From positions 124,001-188,000 of the forward strand of contig NZ_VULZ01000005.1 in NCBI RefSeq assembly GCF_009696445.1: DNA of 64,000 nucleotides. Reading direction: 5' to 3'. Made by a program: the position numbers and the translations under genes. Shown piece after piece: positions 18,701 through 27,392 of the stretch; positions within the stretch are counted from its first letter, which is position 1; each line of letters begins with the position of its first letter. The notes under the pieces were generated by a model, which was given only the letters and a program-made list of their open reading frames with translations, had not been told where the DNA came from and did not search any database. The stretch comes from Porcincola intestinalis (GTDB lineage Bacteria; Bacillota; Clostridia; Lachnospirales; Lachnospiraceae).

Positions 18701-19759
18701 ATGGCTTCATGGGAAGATGGCGTCAGAAGAGTCGTGCCGTACACACCCGGCGAGCAACCGAAGGATCTTCACATTGTAAAGCTGAATACAAATGAAAATC
18801 CGTACCCTCCATCACCGGGGGTGCTGGCCGCGCTTTCGGGCGTGACAGAGGATAGCCTCCGAAGGTATCCGGATCCGGCGGCAGCCGTTCTGACAAAGAC
18901 GCTGGCGGATGCATATCATGTCTCCCCGGATCAGGTGTTTGTCGGGGTCGGGTCGGATGATGTGCTGGCGATGAGCTTCCTGACTTTCTTCAATTCCGGA
19001 AAGCCCATTCTCTTCCCGGATATTACGTACTCCTTCTATGAGGTCTGGGCCGATCTGTTCCGGATCCCGTATCAGAAGCAGAAACTGAATGCGGATTTTG
19101 AGATCGTCAGGAACGATTATCTGAAGGAGAATGGAGGAATCATCTTTCCAAATCCCAACGCGCCGACAGGCGTTTTGATGGAGAAGGGAGCGGTGCGGGA
19201 CATTCTCCGCGCCAATCCGGGCAGTGTTGTGATTGTGGATGAAGCCTATATTGATTTTGCCCCGGAGGGATCCAGTGCGCTGTCCTTGCTTCCGGAATTC
19301 GAGAATCTGCTTGTTGTGCAGACGTTTTCGAAGAGCAGAAGCATGGCCGGCATGCGGATCGGATTTGCAATTGGCTCAGAAAAGCTGATTCATTATCTGA
19401 ATGACTGCAAGTATTCTTTCAATTCCTACACGATGAATCAGGCTGCACTTGCCGCCGGAAAAGCTGCCGCGGAGGATTCCGGGTGGTACAGAGAGACAGT
19501 CAGGAAGGTGATTGCGACGCGGGAGAGGAGCAAAAAAGAGCTGTCGGCACTTGGCTTTTCCTTTGCCAATTCACAGACGAACTTTTTGTTTGTCCGGCAT
19601 GAGAAGGCGAAGGCAAGGGATCTGTTTCAGGCGCTCAGAAGGGCGGGTATCATTGTCCGGTACTTTGACAGCCCGCGGATCGACGATTATCTGCGGATCA
19701 CGATCGGGACGGACGAGCAGATGGACATTCTGTTTGACTTCCTGAAATCGAATCTGTAA
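18701..19759 (+). CDS. hisC: histidinol-phosphate aminotransferase
   Basis: 352 residues from the ATG at 18701, which follows AGGAGAG; an upstream in-frame ATG at 18632 would add a non-conserved 23 residues. Family marks are NTNENPYPPSP, RRYPDP, the substrate loop FPNPNAPTG and the PLP lysine K211 in TFSKSRSMAGMRIG. HisC makes histidinol phosphate from imidazole-acetol phosphate. No other his gene is in the window, so it is a detached member of the pathway; some HisC enzymes also accept aromatic keto acids. Confidence 0.9.
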   Translation: MASWEDGVRRVVPYTPGEQPKDLHIVKLNTNENPYPPSPGVLAALSGVTEDSLRRYPDPAAAVLTKTLADAYHVSPDQVFVGVGSDDVLAMSFLTFFNSGKPILFPDITYSFYEVWADLFRIPYQKQKLNADFEIVRNDYLKENGGIIFPNPNAPTGVLMEKGAVRDILRANPGSVVIVDEAYIDFAPEGSSALSLLPEFENLLVVQTFSKSRSMAGMRIGFAIGSEKLIHYLNDCKYSFNSYTMNQAALAAGKAAAEDSGWYRETVRKVIATRERSKKELSALGFSFANSQTNFLFVRHEKAKARDLFQALRRAGIIVRYFDSPRIDDYLRITIGTDEQMDILFDFLKSNL

Positions 19760-19795
19760 ACCCATCATAAAGTGGAATAATAAGGAGTTTTCTCT

Positions 19796-20296
19796 ATGAC
19801 GAACGCAGTTGCCGTCTGGTTCGCGAATAACCTGGGACATATCATGCCCGCCGAGTTGGTCTGTTTCATTGTCTCTCTCTTCCCGATTCTTGAGTGCAGG
19901 GGAGGCCTGATTGTGGCGAAGCTCCTCGGGGTGAATCTGCTGACAGCCCTTCCGATCTGCATCATCGGAAACATTCTTCCGGTTCCGTTTATCCTGCTTC
20001 TGCTGAATAAGATTTTTCAGTTTTTCAAGAGAACGAAACATCACAAACTGGTCGATAAGATTGAGGCACACGCGATGAAGAAGAGTGAAAGCCTCAGCAG
20101 GGGGGAATTTCTGGGACTTCTGCTTTTTGTCGGAATTCCGCTTCCGGGGACAGGCGCCTGGACCGGCAGCATGATCGCGGCCCTGCTTGGAATGGACAGG
20201 AAGAGATCCTCTGTGGCAATCGGACTTGGTGTCCTGCTTGCTGCATTTATCATCTCGGTGATTTTCTATGGACTGCTCGGAGGTGTCATTCACTGA
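19796..20296 (+). CDS. COG2426 small membrane protein (putative small multidrug export family)
   Basis: 166 residues with four or five hydrophobic segments, including LVCFIVSLFPILECRGG, LPICIIGNILPVPFILLLL and LGVLLAAFIISVIFYGLL. The polar motif LFVGIPLPGTGAWTG matches the COG2426 family, named for export by annotation rather than by experiment. A good AAGGAG precedes the ATG at 19796. Substrate and direction of transport are unknown. Confidence 0.8.
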   Translation: MTNAVAVWFANNLGHIMPAELVCFIVSLFPILECRGGLIVAKLLGVNLLTALPICIIGNILPVPFILLLLNKIFQFFKRTKHHKLVDKIEAHAMKKSESLSRGEFLGLLLFVGIPLPGTGAWTGSMIAALLGMDRKRSSVAIGLGVLLAAFIISVIFYGLLGGVIH

Positions 20297-20298
20297 AC

Positions 20299-21099
20299 AT
20301 GGCTATGTATGAAAGCTTTGCGCAGGTTTATGACAAATTCATGGACAATGTCCCGTATGACAGCTGGTCACGGCAGCTTTGCCGGATTCTTTCCCGCTAC
20401 GGGATTGACGATGGGCTTGTCCTCGACCTGGGCTGCGGGACAGGTCAGATGACCAGGCGCCTCAGGGACAGAGGCTATGACATGATCGGCGTTGACGGCT
20501 CTGAGGACATGCTCCAGGTGGCGATGGAACATGAACAGGGAAGGGGAGACATTCTGTATCTTCTGCAGGACATGCGGGCCTTTGAGCTGTATGGGACGGT
20601 CAGGGCGGTCTGCTCGTGCTGTGACTGCCTGAATTATCTGGAGTCGGAGGAGGATCTGCTGACGGTTTTCAAACTGGTGGAGAATTATCTGGACCCGGGC
20701 GGCATCTTTGTGTTTGATATGAACACAGCGTATTATTACGAACATGAGCTTGCGCAGAATGTCTTTGCGGATGTGAGAGAGGAATGCACACTGGTCTGGG
20801 AGAACGATTATCATCCTGATCTCTGTGAAAATGAATATGACCTGACGATATTTGCCCGACTTGAGAACGGACTTTACCAGAGGACATCCGAGACTCATGT
20901 TGAGAGAGCCTACCCGATGGAGACCGTGAAGAGACTGGCGGAGGAAGCCGGGCTGATTTTTCAGGCGGCCTTCGATGGTTATTCGGAACGGCCGCTTGCG
21001 CCGGACAGCAGCCGGATGCTGCTTGTATTTCGGGAGTCCGGAAGAAAGCTTTGCGGGCAGACGAAAAGCGACTCCGGCCTGACACCTGGAAAGTCGTGA
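20299..21099 (+). CDS. class I SAM-dependent methyltransferase
   Basis: 266 residues. It starts MAMYESFAQVYDKFMDNVPYDSW, a frequent opening for this clostridial family, and has the SAM-binding loop LVLDLGCGTGQMTRRL with the acidic GVDGSEDML behind it. The start lies two bases after the previous stop, with GGAGGTG inside the upstream gene. Substrate unknown. It leads directly to dapF, but nothing in the sequence ties it to lysine synthesis. Confidence 0.85.
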   Translation: MAMYESFAQVYDKFMDNVPYDSWSRQLCRILSRYGIDDGLVLDLGCGTGQMTRRLRDRGYDMIGVDGSEDMLQVAMEHEQGRGDILYLLQDMRAFELYGTVRAVCSCCDCLNYLESEEDLLTVFKLVENYLDPGGIFVFDMNTAYYYEHELAQNVFADVREECTLVWENDYHPDLCENEYDLTIFARLENGLYQRTSETHVERAYPMETVKRLAEEAGLIFQAAFDGYSERPLAPDSSRMLLVFRESGRKLCGQTKSDSGLTPGKS

Positions 21100-21243
21100 C
21101 AGGGCTGAGATGCCTGAGGCGGGCTATGGATCTGCATGGATGCCGCAGACGCTCAGCGGTTGCCTTGGACTTTGGAATCGTGTATGCTGAAGGGCGGCAA
21201 TCAACCATCCGGACAGGTTTTGAAAGAAGGGAGACAGCCTTAC

Positions 21244-22116
21244 ATGAAGTTTACCAAGATGCATGGCTGCGGCAATGACTACGTTTATGTGAATGGGTTT
21301 GAGGAGACCGTGCAGGACCCGGAGAAGGCGGCGGTTTTCATATCCGACCGTCATTTCGGAGTCGGGTCGGATGGACTGATCATCATCAGACCTTCTCGGA
21401 CGGCGGATTGTTTCATGGACATGTACAACGCAGACGGATCCAGAGGGAAGATGTGCGGGAACGGAATCCGCTGTGTGGCGAAGTATGTTTATGACCACGG
21501 GATGGTGCAAAAGGAACGGATGACCGTCGAGACTCTTTCCGGAGTCAAGACGCTCGATCTTCACGTGAAGGATGGGAAGGTCGAAACCGTACGCGTCGAT
21601 ATGGGAAGCCCGGTGCTGGAGCCGGAGAAGATTTCGGTCCGCCCCAGAGAGGCCGATGGATGCCTCATTTCTGAGAAAAAGCCTTACGGAAGGGTTATTC
21701 TGGATGCGCCGCTGAACGTGAATGGGCAGAGCTGGCCTGTTACCTGCGTCTCGATGGGCAATCCCCATTGTGTTACAAGGGTCAGGGATCCGTATGGGCT
21801 GGATCTTCCGGCGATCGGGCCTCATTTTGAGCACCACCCGATATTCCCGGAGGGAGTGAATACGGAATTCATTCATGTCGATGACAGGGAGAATGTCCGG
21901 ATGCGTGTCTGGGAACGCGGGAGCGGCGAAACCTGGGCATGCGGAACAGGCGCGTGCGCCGTCGGAGTGGCCTGTATTCTGAACGGATGGACAGACAGGA
22001 AGGTGCTGGTTCACCTGCGTGGCGGCGATCTTCTGGTCGAGTGGGACGAGGAGAAAAACACGGTCTTCATGACCGGCCCGGCTGTCACGGTTTTTGAGGG
22101 CGAGATTCGTTTGTAA
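21244..22116 (+). CDS. dapF: diaminopimelate epimerase
   Basis: 290 residues from the ATG at 21244 (MKFTKMHGCGNDY). The two catalytic cysteines are C71 in CGNGIRC and C233 in WACGTGACA. It interconverts LL- and meso-diaminopimelate, the latter needed for peptidoglycan and lysine. The next gene, dapL, makes its substrate, so the two steps are adjacent. Confidence 0.97.
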   Translation: MKFTKMHGCGNDYVYVNGFEETVQDPEKAAVFISDRHFGVGSDGLIIIRPSRTADCFMDMYNADGSRGKMCGNGIRCVAKYVYDHGMVQKERMTVETLSGVKTLDLHVKDGKVETVRVDMGSPVLEPEKISVRPREADGCLISEKKPYGRVILDAPLNVNGQSWPVTCVSMGNPHCVTRVRDPYGLDLPAIGPHFEHHPIFPEGVNTEFIHVDDRENVRMRVWERGSGETWACGTGACAVGVACILNGWTDRKVLVHLRGGDLLVEWDEEKNTVFMTGPAVTVFEGEIRL

Positions 22117-22204
22117 GCGATTCAATCAGAACGGCCTGAGAAAGGCAGTATTCCAGAGCGGCGGCAGTAGGTTAGACAGAGAAGAGCTGTCAGAGAGGAG
22201 AACT

Positions 22205-23419
22205 ATGTACAGAGTCAACGAGGATTACCTGAAGCTTCCCGGAAGCTATTTGTTTTCCACCATCGGGAAAAAGTCCAGAGCCTTCAAGGAGGCGCATCCT
22301 GAGGCGGATGTGATCAGCCTCGGAATCGGTGATGTGACGCAGCCCCTTGTGCCTGCGATCATCAAGGCGCTTCACGCAGCAGTGGACGACATGTCCCGCG
22401 CGGAAACCTTCCACGGGTATTCCCCAGATCTTGGATACAGCTGGCTCCGCGAGACGATCGCAAAAAACGATTATGAAGACAGGGGCTGCAGCATCAGCCC
22501 GGACGAAATCTTCATCTCCGACGGTGCAAAGAGTGATTCGGGAAATATCCAGGAAATCTTTTCCAGGGACAGCCGGATTGCGGTCTGTGATCCGGTTTAT
22601 CCCGTCTACGTGGACTCAAATGTCATGGCAGGCCGCTGCGGAACCTACGATCCGAAGACGGAGCGCTGGAGTGATGTGATTTATATGCCATGCGTGGCGG
22701 AAAACAATTTCACGCCGGAGCTTCCGAAGGAGGAACCGGATATCATCTATCTCTGTTACCCTAATAATCCGACAGGAGCTTCCATCACAAAGGAGCGCCT
22801 GAGCGAATGGGTTGACTATGCAAACAGGATCGGCGCCGTGATCATATATGATGCTGCATATGAGGCTTACATCTCTGCTCCGGATGTTCCGCACTCGATC
22901 TATGAATGTGAAGGTGCCCGCAGCTGCGCGATCGAGATTCGCTCATTTTCAAAGAATGCAGGCTTCACCGGCACACGTCTGGGCTTCACGGTGGTGCCGA
23001 AGGATCTGGAGCGCGGCGGTGTGAAGCTTCATTCACTGTGGGCGAGAAGGCATGGGACCAAGTTCAACGGAGCGCCTTACATCGTTCAGAAAGCAGCGAT
23101 GGCGGTCTACTCCGAGGAGGGAAAGAAGGAGCTGAAGGAGCAGGTCGGATACTACAAGAGAAACTGCAGGGTGATCATGGACGCTCTGAAGGAGTCCGGA
23201 TATGAAGTGTACGGCGGCGTTGACGCACCCTATATCTGGATGAAGACGCCGGACCAGATGACATCCTGGGAGTTTTTTGACCGGCTGCTGGAGAAGGCAC
23301 ATGTTGTCGGAACACCGGGCTCAGGCTTCGGACCGAGCGGAGAGCATTATTTCCGCCTGACTGCGTTCGGAACATATGAAAACACGAAAGAGGCGGTGCG
23401 CCGGATTCAGAGGATGTGA
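22205..23419 (+). CDS. dapL: LL-diaminopimelate aminotransferase
   Basis: 404 residues, the normal DapL length, from the ATG at 22205 behind AGAGAGGAG. It makes LL-diaminopimelate from tetrahydrodipicolinate in one step, bypassing the succinylase/acetylase route. Family motifs are YLFSTIGKK near the start, DGAKSDSGN, YPNNPTGAS and K250 in RSFSKNAGFTGTRLGF (PLP lysine). An upstream ORF extension overlapping dapF lacks conservation and was not used. Confidence 0.96.
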   Translation: MYRVNEDYLKLPGSYLFSTIGKKSRAFKEAHPEADVISLGIGDVTQPLVPAIIKALHAAVDDMSRAETFHGYSPDLGYSWLRETIAKNDYEDRGCSISPDEIFISDGAKSDSGNIQEIFSRDSRIAVCDPVYPVYVDSNVMAGRCGTYDPKTERWSDVIYMPCVAENNFTPELPKEEPDIIYLCYPNNPTGASITKERLSEWVDYANRIGAVIIYDAAYEAYISAPDVPHSIYECEGARSCAIEIRSFSKNAGFTGTRLGFTVVPKDLERGGVKLHSLWARRHGTKFNGAPYIVQKAAMAVYSEEGKKELKEQVGYYKRNCRVIMDALKESGYEVYGGVDAPYIWMKTPDQMTSWEFFDRLLEKAHVVGTPGSGFGPSGEHYFRLTAFGTYENTKEAVRRIQRM

Positions 23420-23421
23420 TG

Positions 23422-24813
23422 ATGCGCAGAGCACATTCTACGACTTTTCGCAAAGCTGCAGCTGCCGCAGCTGCAGCGGGGCTTGCGGCAGCTGTACTTG
23501 GGCTTTCGGGCTGCAGCCGCAAGCAGATGAATTACCAGATTGCCGAGGCGATCGGGACAGACGGCAAGTATGAGAACAATGAGCCGGTCGAGACTCCGAA
23601 GATGAAGGAACAGCGGGCAGCACAGGAGCAGTCGGAGTCGGAGGAGCAGAATGTCTCACAGATTCTGCAGACAGCTGCGAATCAGGCTGCAGGATATAAT
23701 TATGAGGAGGCCATCGCAACACTGAATACGCTTTCCGGCAATCTTGCCCTGGACAGCCGTGTGGCAGAGGCCAGAAAACAGTATGAGGCGGGCGACGCGG
23801 CGCTTACGGCCTGGGATGGAGACATCCCTCATCTGTGCTTCCCGACCCTGATTGAGGACCCGTCGAGGGCATTTGACGGAGACAGCCTGTCAGACACGTA
23901 CAAGAGCACGATGGTGACGACGGACGAGTTCAAGGCGATGCTTCAGAGCCTGTATGAGAACAACTATATTCTGGTTGACATCCACAGCATCGCGAAACTG
24001 CAGTCCGAGGGAGACATGGAGCTCCAGACGCTCAGGCTCCCTTCAGGGAAGAAGCCGATTGTTCTGTCCCAGGACAACGTGGACTATTCTTCTGTGAAAA
24101 ACGGGGACGGGATTGCGACCGCGCTGACGGTAGAGGACGGGGCAGTCAAGGCAAAGTATACGGATGCAGACGGGCACGACCTGTCCGGGGATTATGATTT
24201 GATTCCGATTCTGGATTCTTTTATCGCGGAACATCCGGACTTTTCGTTCCGCGGGGCACGCGGAATTGTGTCGGTTTCCGGCAAGAACGGTGTGTTCGGC
24301 TATCGGCTGCCGGATACCGGAAGTGCTGGTTCCTCTTCAGAATCCGAAAGTGGAAATCAGGCAGGTTCCTTCTCCGCAAACAGCGCGGCTTCCTACACGG
24401 ATGATCAGAAGAAGATCGCGGAGATCGCGAAGGCGCTTACAGATGAGGGATGGAGCATCGCGTCCGCCGGCTGGTCCCATTCTTACATGAATGACGCGTC
24501 CATGACAACGGACCAGTTCAGGCAGGAGATCGACAGCTGGGAGAGCAAAGTCGCGCCGCTGACCGGAAAGGCAGATATTCTGTTCTTTCCGTATGGGGCG
24601 GAAGTTTCCTACCCGGGGGACAGCCTCAGTTATCTGCTTGAGAACGGACTGGTCTATCTCTGCGGTCTGTGGGGGGACACAGACTACAAGGAAATCGGGG
24701 ATGGCTACATGAGGATGACCAGGCGTTTTGTCGATGGCTACTCGCTGAAGAATGCGCCGGACAATTTCTCATCATTCTTCGATGTGTCGGACCTCATCGA
24801 CAAGAATCGATAA
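23422..24813 (+). CDS. polysaccharide-deacetylase-like lipoprotein with degenerate active-site motifs
   Basis: 463 residues from the ATG at 23422; GTG 23416 and ATG 23419 are alternatives. The signal peptide carries eight alanines (A12-A19) and the lipobox LSGC, with C31 lipidated. A helical region (about 65-130, SESEEQNVSQ...GDAALTAW) precedes a NodB-like domain. The three NodB motifs are recognisable but altered: SQDNVDY near 217 where TFDDG is expected, HSYMN near 353 where H-S/T-x-x-H is expected, and FFPYG near 390. The second metal His and the Asp pair are not seen, so hydrolase activity is doubtful. It overlaps the end of dapL. Confidence 0.75.
   Translation: MRRAHSTTFRKAAAAAAAAGLAAAVLGLSGCSRKQMNYQIAEAIGTDGKYENNEPVETPKMKEQRAAQEQSESEEQNVSQILQTAANQAAGYNYEEAIATLNTLSGNLALDSRVAEARKQYEAGDAALTAWDGDIPHLCFPTLIEDPSRAFDGDSLSDTYKSTMVTTDEFKAMLQSLYENNYILVDIHSIAKLQSEGDMELQTLRLPSGKKPIVLSQDNVDYSSVKNGDGIATALTVEDGAVKAKYTDADGHDLSGDYDLIPILDSFIAEHPDFSFRGARGIVSVSGKNGVFGYRLPDTGSAGSSSESESGNQAGSFSANSAASYTDDQKKIAEIAKALTDEGWSIASAGWSHSYMNDASMTTDQFRQEIDSWESKVAPLTGKADILFFPYGAEVSYPGDSLSYLLENGLVYLCGLWGDTDYKEIGDGYMRMTRRFVDGYSLKNAPDNFSSFFDVSDLIDKNR
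23455..23477 (+). repeat. perfect 11-bp palindrome in the signal-peptide coding region
   Basis: GCTGCAGCTGC (23455-23465) is followed after one base by its exact inverse (23467-23477). It encodes part of the alanine run and would form a stable hairpin about 35 bases into the message of the lipoprotein. Confidence 0.85.
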
Positions 24814-24890
24814 TATGGATTATTCGCAGAGTTCTATATAGCAACCGCTGATATCGCAGAAAACCGCCCGTAGAAAACCCTGAACGGAGG

Positions 24891-24920
24891 TTGACTCTGA
24901 TTTTATATGTGTGCTATACT
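24891..24920 (+). promoter_or_regulatory. predicted promoter of the rpmG-secE-nusG block
   Basis: TTGACT (24891-24896), an 18-base spacer and TATACT (24915-24920), followed by a run of T. The leader to rpmG is about 110 nt. No tRNA gene is seen ahead of secE, although many Firmicutes carry tRNA-Trp there. Confidence 0.65.
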
Positions 24921-25036
24921 TTTTCGGCGTATGAATGCAGTCAAAAGGGTTATTCTGCCCTTGAGACGACTGAAGACAGGCAGACAGACTGTTTTCTGCG
25001 ATCATCTATTATATTACAGAGAGCGAGGTGGAAGTT

Positions 25037-25186
25037 GTGCGTACGAGAATCACTTTGGCGTGCACAGAATGCAAGCATCGTAACTACAATCTGACCAAAG
25101 AGAAGAAGAACCATCCGGAGCGGATGGAGGTCAGAAAGTACTGCCCATTCTGCAAGAAGCACACAGTGCACAAGGAAACGAAGTAA
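25037..25186 (+). CDS. rpmG: ribosomal protein L33
   Basis: 49 residues, the usual L33 length. It reads [18 protein letters not shown] from a GTG start at 25037 with GAGGTGG just upstream. Two CxxC pairs (CTEC, CPFC) make the zinc ribbon. It is the first gene of rpmG-secE-nusG, the standard order. A zinc-free paralogue, if any, lies outside the window. Confidence 0.95.
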   Translation: MRTRITLACTECKHRNYNLTKEKKNHPERMEVRKYCPFCKKHTVHKETK

Positions 25187-25218
25187 CAACGATTCAGCTG
25201 CTTTGAAGGAGAACCATA

Positions 25219-25425
25219 ATGGCAGAAGACAAGGAATCCAGACTCCGTTCATTCTTCCGTGGCGTAAAGGTCGAGTGGGGCAAGATCATCTGGCCTTCAA
25301 AGAATACGCTTGCGAAGCAGACCGGGGCAGTGGTGGTTGTTTCAGTCATTCTGAGCGCGATCATCGCCATTCTTGATTATCTGATGAAGAGTGGCCTGGA
25401 CAAGCTCCTGACAATCAGTCTATGA
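25219..25425 (+). CDS. secE: preprotein translocase subunit SecE
   Basis: 68 residues with one transmembrane helix (AVVVVSVILSAIIAILDYLM) and the amphipathic WGKIIWPSKNTL motif ahead of it, the conserved part of SecE. It stabilises SecY in the membrane. AAGGAG precedes the ATG, and nusG follows 37 bases later. Confidence 0.95.
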   Translation: MAEDKESRLRSFFRGVKVEWGKIIWPSKNTLAKQTGAVVVVSVILSAIIAILDYLMKSGLDKLLTISL

Positions 25426-25462
25426 GCAGTTGTGCGGTAAACATGAAGGACAGGGTGAGAGA

Positions 25463-26104
25463 ATGGCTGACACAGAATCTATGAACACGGAAAACAGCGG
25501 GTCTGATGTGCAGGAAGCCAAGTGGTATGTCGCTCACACATATTCCGGGTATGAGAACAAGGTGAAGGTTAACCTTGAGAAAACCATCGCCAATATGCAT
25601 CTTGAAGATACCATCCTTGAAGTCCGGATTCCGGTTCAGGAGGTCGTTGAGACGACTGGAACGGATGAGGGCGAGGCTGACAAGATCGAGTACACGGAAG
25701 AAGGCGAGCGCAAGCCTCAGAAGAAAAAGAAGGCTCCGAAGCAGAAGCTTGTCAAGAGAAAGCTGTTTCCGGGCTACGTGTTCGTTCATATGATCCTGAA
25801 TGATGATAACTGGTACATTGTCAGAAATACCAGAGGCGTCACGGGATTCGTCGGAGCAGATTCGACAAAGCCCATCCCGCTTACAGAGAGCGAGATGGTG
25901 AGCCTGGGTGTCGCGCCGCAGGCGCCGTCGCTTGACTTCAACGTAGGGGATACGGTGAGGGTGACGAATGGTGTCTGGGTCAATGCGGTCGGCGTTGTCG
26001 ATTCGATCGATGAGAGCCGCCAGACGGTCAAGATCAGCATCCCGGAATTCATGAACGGCACACCGGTCGGAATGAATGTTACGGACATCACGAAGGTAAA
26101 GTAA
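25463..26104 (+). CDS. nusG: transcription elongation/termination factor NusG
   Basis: 213 residues from the ATG at 25463. The NGN domain begins [14 protein letters not shown], and the KOW domain is near the end ([21 protein letters not shown]). Between NGN strands, about residues 65-95, lies a charged insert with a [12 protein letters not shown] tract, some 20 residues longer than in B. subtilis NusG. NusG binds RNA polymerase and can recruit Rho, also present in this window. It is co-transcribed with secE. Confidence 0.96.
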   Translation: MADTESMNTENSGSDVQEAKWYVAHTYSGYENKVKVNLEKTIANMHLEDTILEVRIPVQEVVETTGTDEGEADKIEYTEEGERKPQKKKKAPKQKLVKRKLFPGYVFVHMILNDDNWYIVRNTRGVTGFVGADSTKPIPLTESEMVSLGVAPQAPSLDFNVGDTVRVTNGVWVNAVGVVDSIDESRQTVKISIPEFMNGTPVGMNVTDITKVK

Positions 26105-26106
26105 AA

Positions 26107-26146
26107 AGTGGGAGGGTATCCCCCGCTGGCACCACAAGGAGGTCAT
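26107..26146 (+). promoter_or_regulatory. paired-helix leader before rplK
   Basis: GTGG (26109-26112) can pair with CCAC in GGCACCAC, enclosing GGG-TATC-CCC, directly ahead of AAGGAGG. The same layout recurs before rplA (26599-26637). An L1-type operator is a reasonable guess because L1 represses this operon in E. coli, but it is untested here. Confidence 0.45.
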
Positions 26147-26150
26147 TATC

Positions 26151-26576
26151 ATGGCAAAGAAAGTTACTGGCTATATCAAACTGCAGATCCCGGCAGGCAA
26201 GGCAACTCCTGCTCCGCCGGTCGGACCGGCGCTTGGTTCCCACGGTGTGAACATTGTACAGTTCACGAAGGAATTCAATGCGCGTACCGCAAATCAGGGC
26301 GACATGATTATCCCGGTCGTCATCACTGTCTACGCTGACAGGAGCTTCAGCTTCATCACGAAGACTCCTCCGGCACCGGTACTTCTGAAGAAGGCCTGCA
26401 ATCTGAAGAGCGCATCCGGAACCCCGAACAAGGAGAAGGTTGCTTCCATCTCCAAGGAGAAGGTTCGCGAGATCGCTGAGCTGAAGATGCCTGATCTGAA
26501 TGCTGCAAACATCGAGGCGGCGATGAGCATGATCGCCGGCACCGCGCGCAGTATGGGCATCACGGTCGAGGATTGA
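26151..26576 (+). CDS. rplK: ribosomal protein L11
   Basis: 141 residues, normal length. It opens [33 protein letters not shown], with the proline-rich L11 signature. L11 binds the GTPase-associated centre of 23S rRNA and is methylated in many bacteria. It is followed by rplA as usual. Confidence 0.97.
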   Translation: MAKKVTGYIKLQIPAGKATPAPPVGPALGSHGVNIVQFTKEFNARTANQGDMIIPVVITVYADRSFSFITKTPPAPVLLKKACNLKSASGTPNKEKVASISKEKVREIAELKMPDLNAANIEAAMSMIAGTARSMGITVED

Positions 26577-26596
26577 GAGTACTTGAAGGTCTGAGT

Positions 26597-26637
26597 CAAG
26601 TGGGAGGGAAATTCCCGAAAATACCACCAGGAGGTAG
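26597..26637 (+). promoter_or_regulatory. paired-helix leader before rplA
   Basis: GTGG near 26600 can pair with CCAC at about 26625-26630, enclosing GGGA-AAT-TCCC, directly ahead of AGGAGG. It is a near copy of the element before rplK, with 14 bases differing in the loop region. Possible second L1 binding site. Confidence 0.45.
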
Positions 26638-26644
26638 ATTGAAC

Positions 26645-27337
26645 ATGAAGAGAGGTAAGAAATATCAGGACGCAGCAAAGCTGGTTGACCGCTCAAAGCT
26701 GTACGATGTCGACGAGGCTGTCGCTCTGGTAAAGAAGGTTGCATCCGCAGGGTTTGACGAGACAGTTGAATGCCATATCAGAACCGGCTGCGACGGACGC
26801 CATGCTGATCAGCAGATCAGAGGGGCGGTTGTCCTTCCGGCAGGAACCGGTAAGAAGGTTCGCGTCCTTGTGTTCGCAAAGAATGAAAAGGTTGACGAGG
26901 CAAAGGCAGCGGGAGCTGATTTTGTCGGAGGACAGGAGCTGATTCCGAAGATTCAGAATGAAGGATGGCTCGATTTCGATGTTGTCGTCGCAACACCGGA
27001 CATGATGGGGGTTGTCGGACGCCTGGGCCGTGTCCTCGGACCGAAGGGCCTCATGCCGAACCCGAAGGCTGGAACTGTTACCATGGATGTCGCAAAGGCG
27101 ATTAAGGATATTAAAGCCGGTAAGATCGAGTACAGACTGGACAAGGCAAATATCATCCATGTACCGGTCGGGAAGGCTTCCTTTACAGAAGAGCAGCTGA
27201 AGGAAAACTTCCAGACGCTGATGGAAGCAGTTGTCAAGGCAAGACCGTCCACTCTGAAGGGGCAGTACCTGAAGAGTGTCACGCTTACTTCCACAATGGG
27301 TCCGGGCATCAAGCTGAACCCGCTTAAGTTCGCGTGA
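26645..27337 (+). CDS. rplA: ribosomal protein L1
   Basis: 230 residues from the ATG at 26645, which follows AGGAGG. Signatures are [19 protein letters not shown] and the C-terminal ending [12 protein letters not shown]1 binds the stalk of 23S rRNA and, in other bacteria, its own mRNA leader. Normally rplJ follows within a few hundred bases; here a terminator follows and 8.5 kb of other genes intervene. Confidence 0.97.
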   Translation: MKRGKKYQDAAKLVDRSKLYDVDEAVALVKKVASAGFDETVECHIRTGCDGRHADQQIRGAVVLPAGTGKKVRVLVFAKNEKVDEAKAAGADFVGGQELIPKIQNEGWLDFDVVVATPDMMGVVGRLGRVLGPKGLMPNPKAGTVTMDVAKAIKDIKAGKIEYRLDKANIIHVPVGKASFTEEQLKENFQTLMEAVVKARPSTLKGQYLKSVTLTSTMGPGIKLNPLKFA

Positions 27338-27360
27338 AACAGCAATAGATAGATCGCAGG

Positions 27361-27392
27361 AAAGGGCAGTCCTCACGGGCTGCCCTTTTTCA
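27361..27392 (+). terminator. intrinsic terminator after rplA
   Basis: A 12-bp stem AAAGGGCAGTCC / GGGCTGCCCTTT around TCAC (27361-27388), with the T run at the end of the stem continuing to 27390. It ends the rplK-rplA transcript, so rplJ must have its own promoter. Confidence 0.9.

Noticed and set aside
24814-25036. A tRNA-Trp gene ahead of secE, common in Firmicutes
   Set aside because: No cloverleaf or anticodon arm could be drawn in this spacer.
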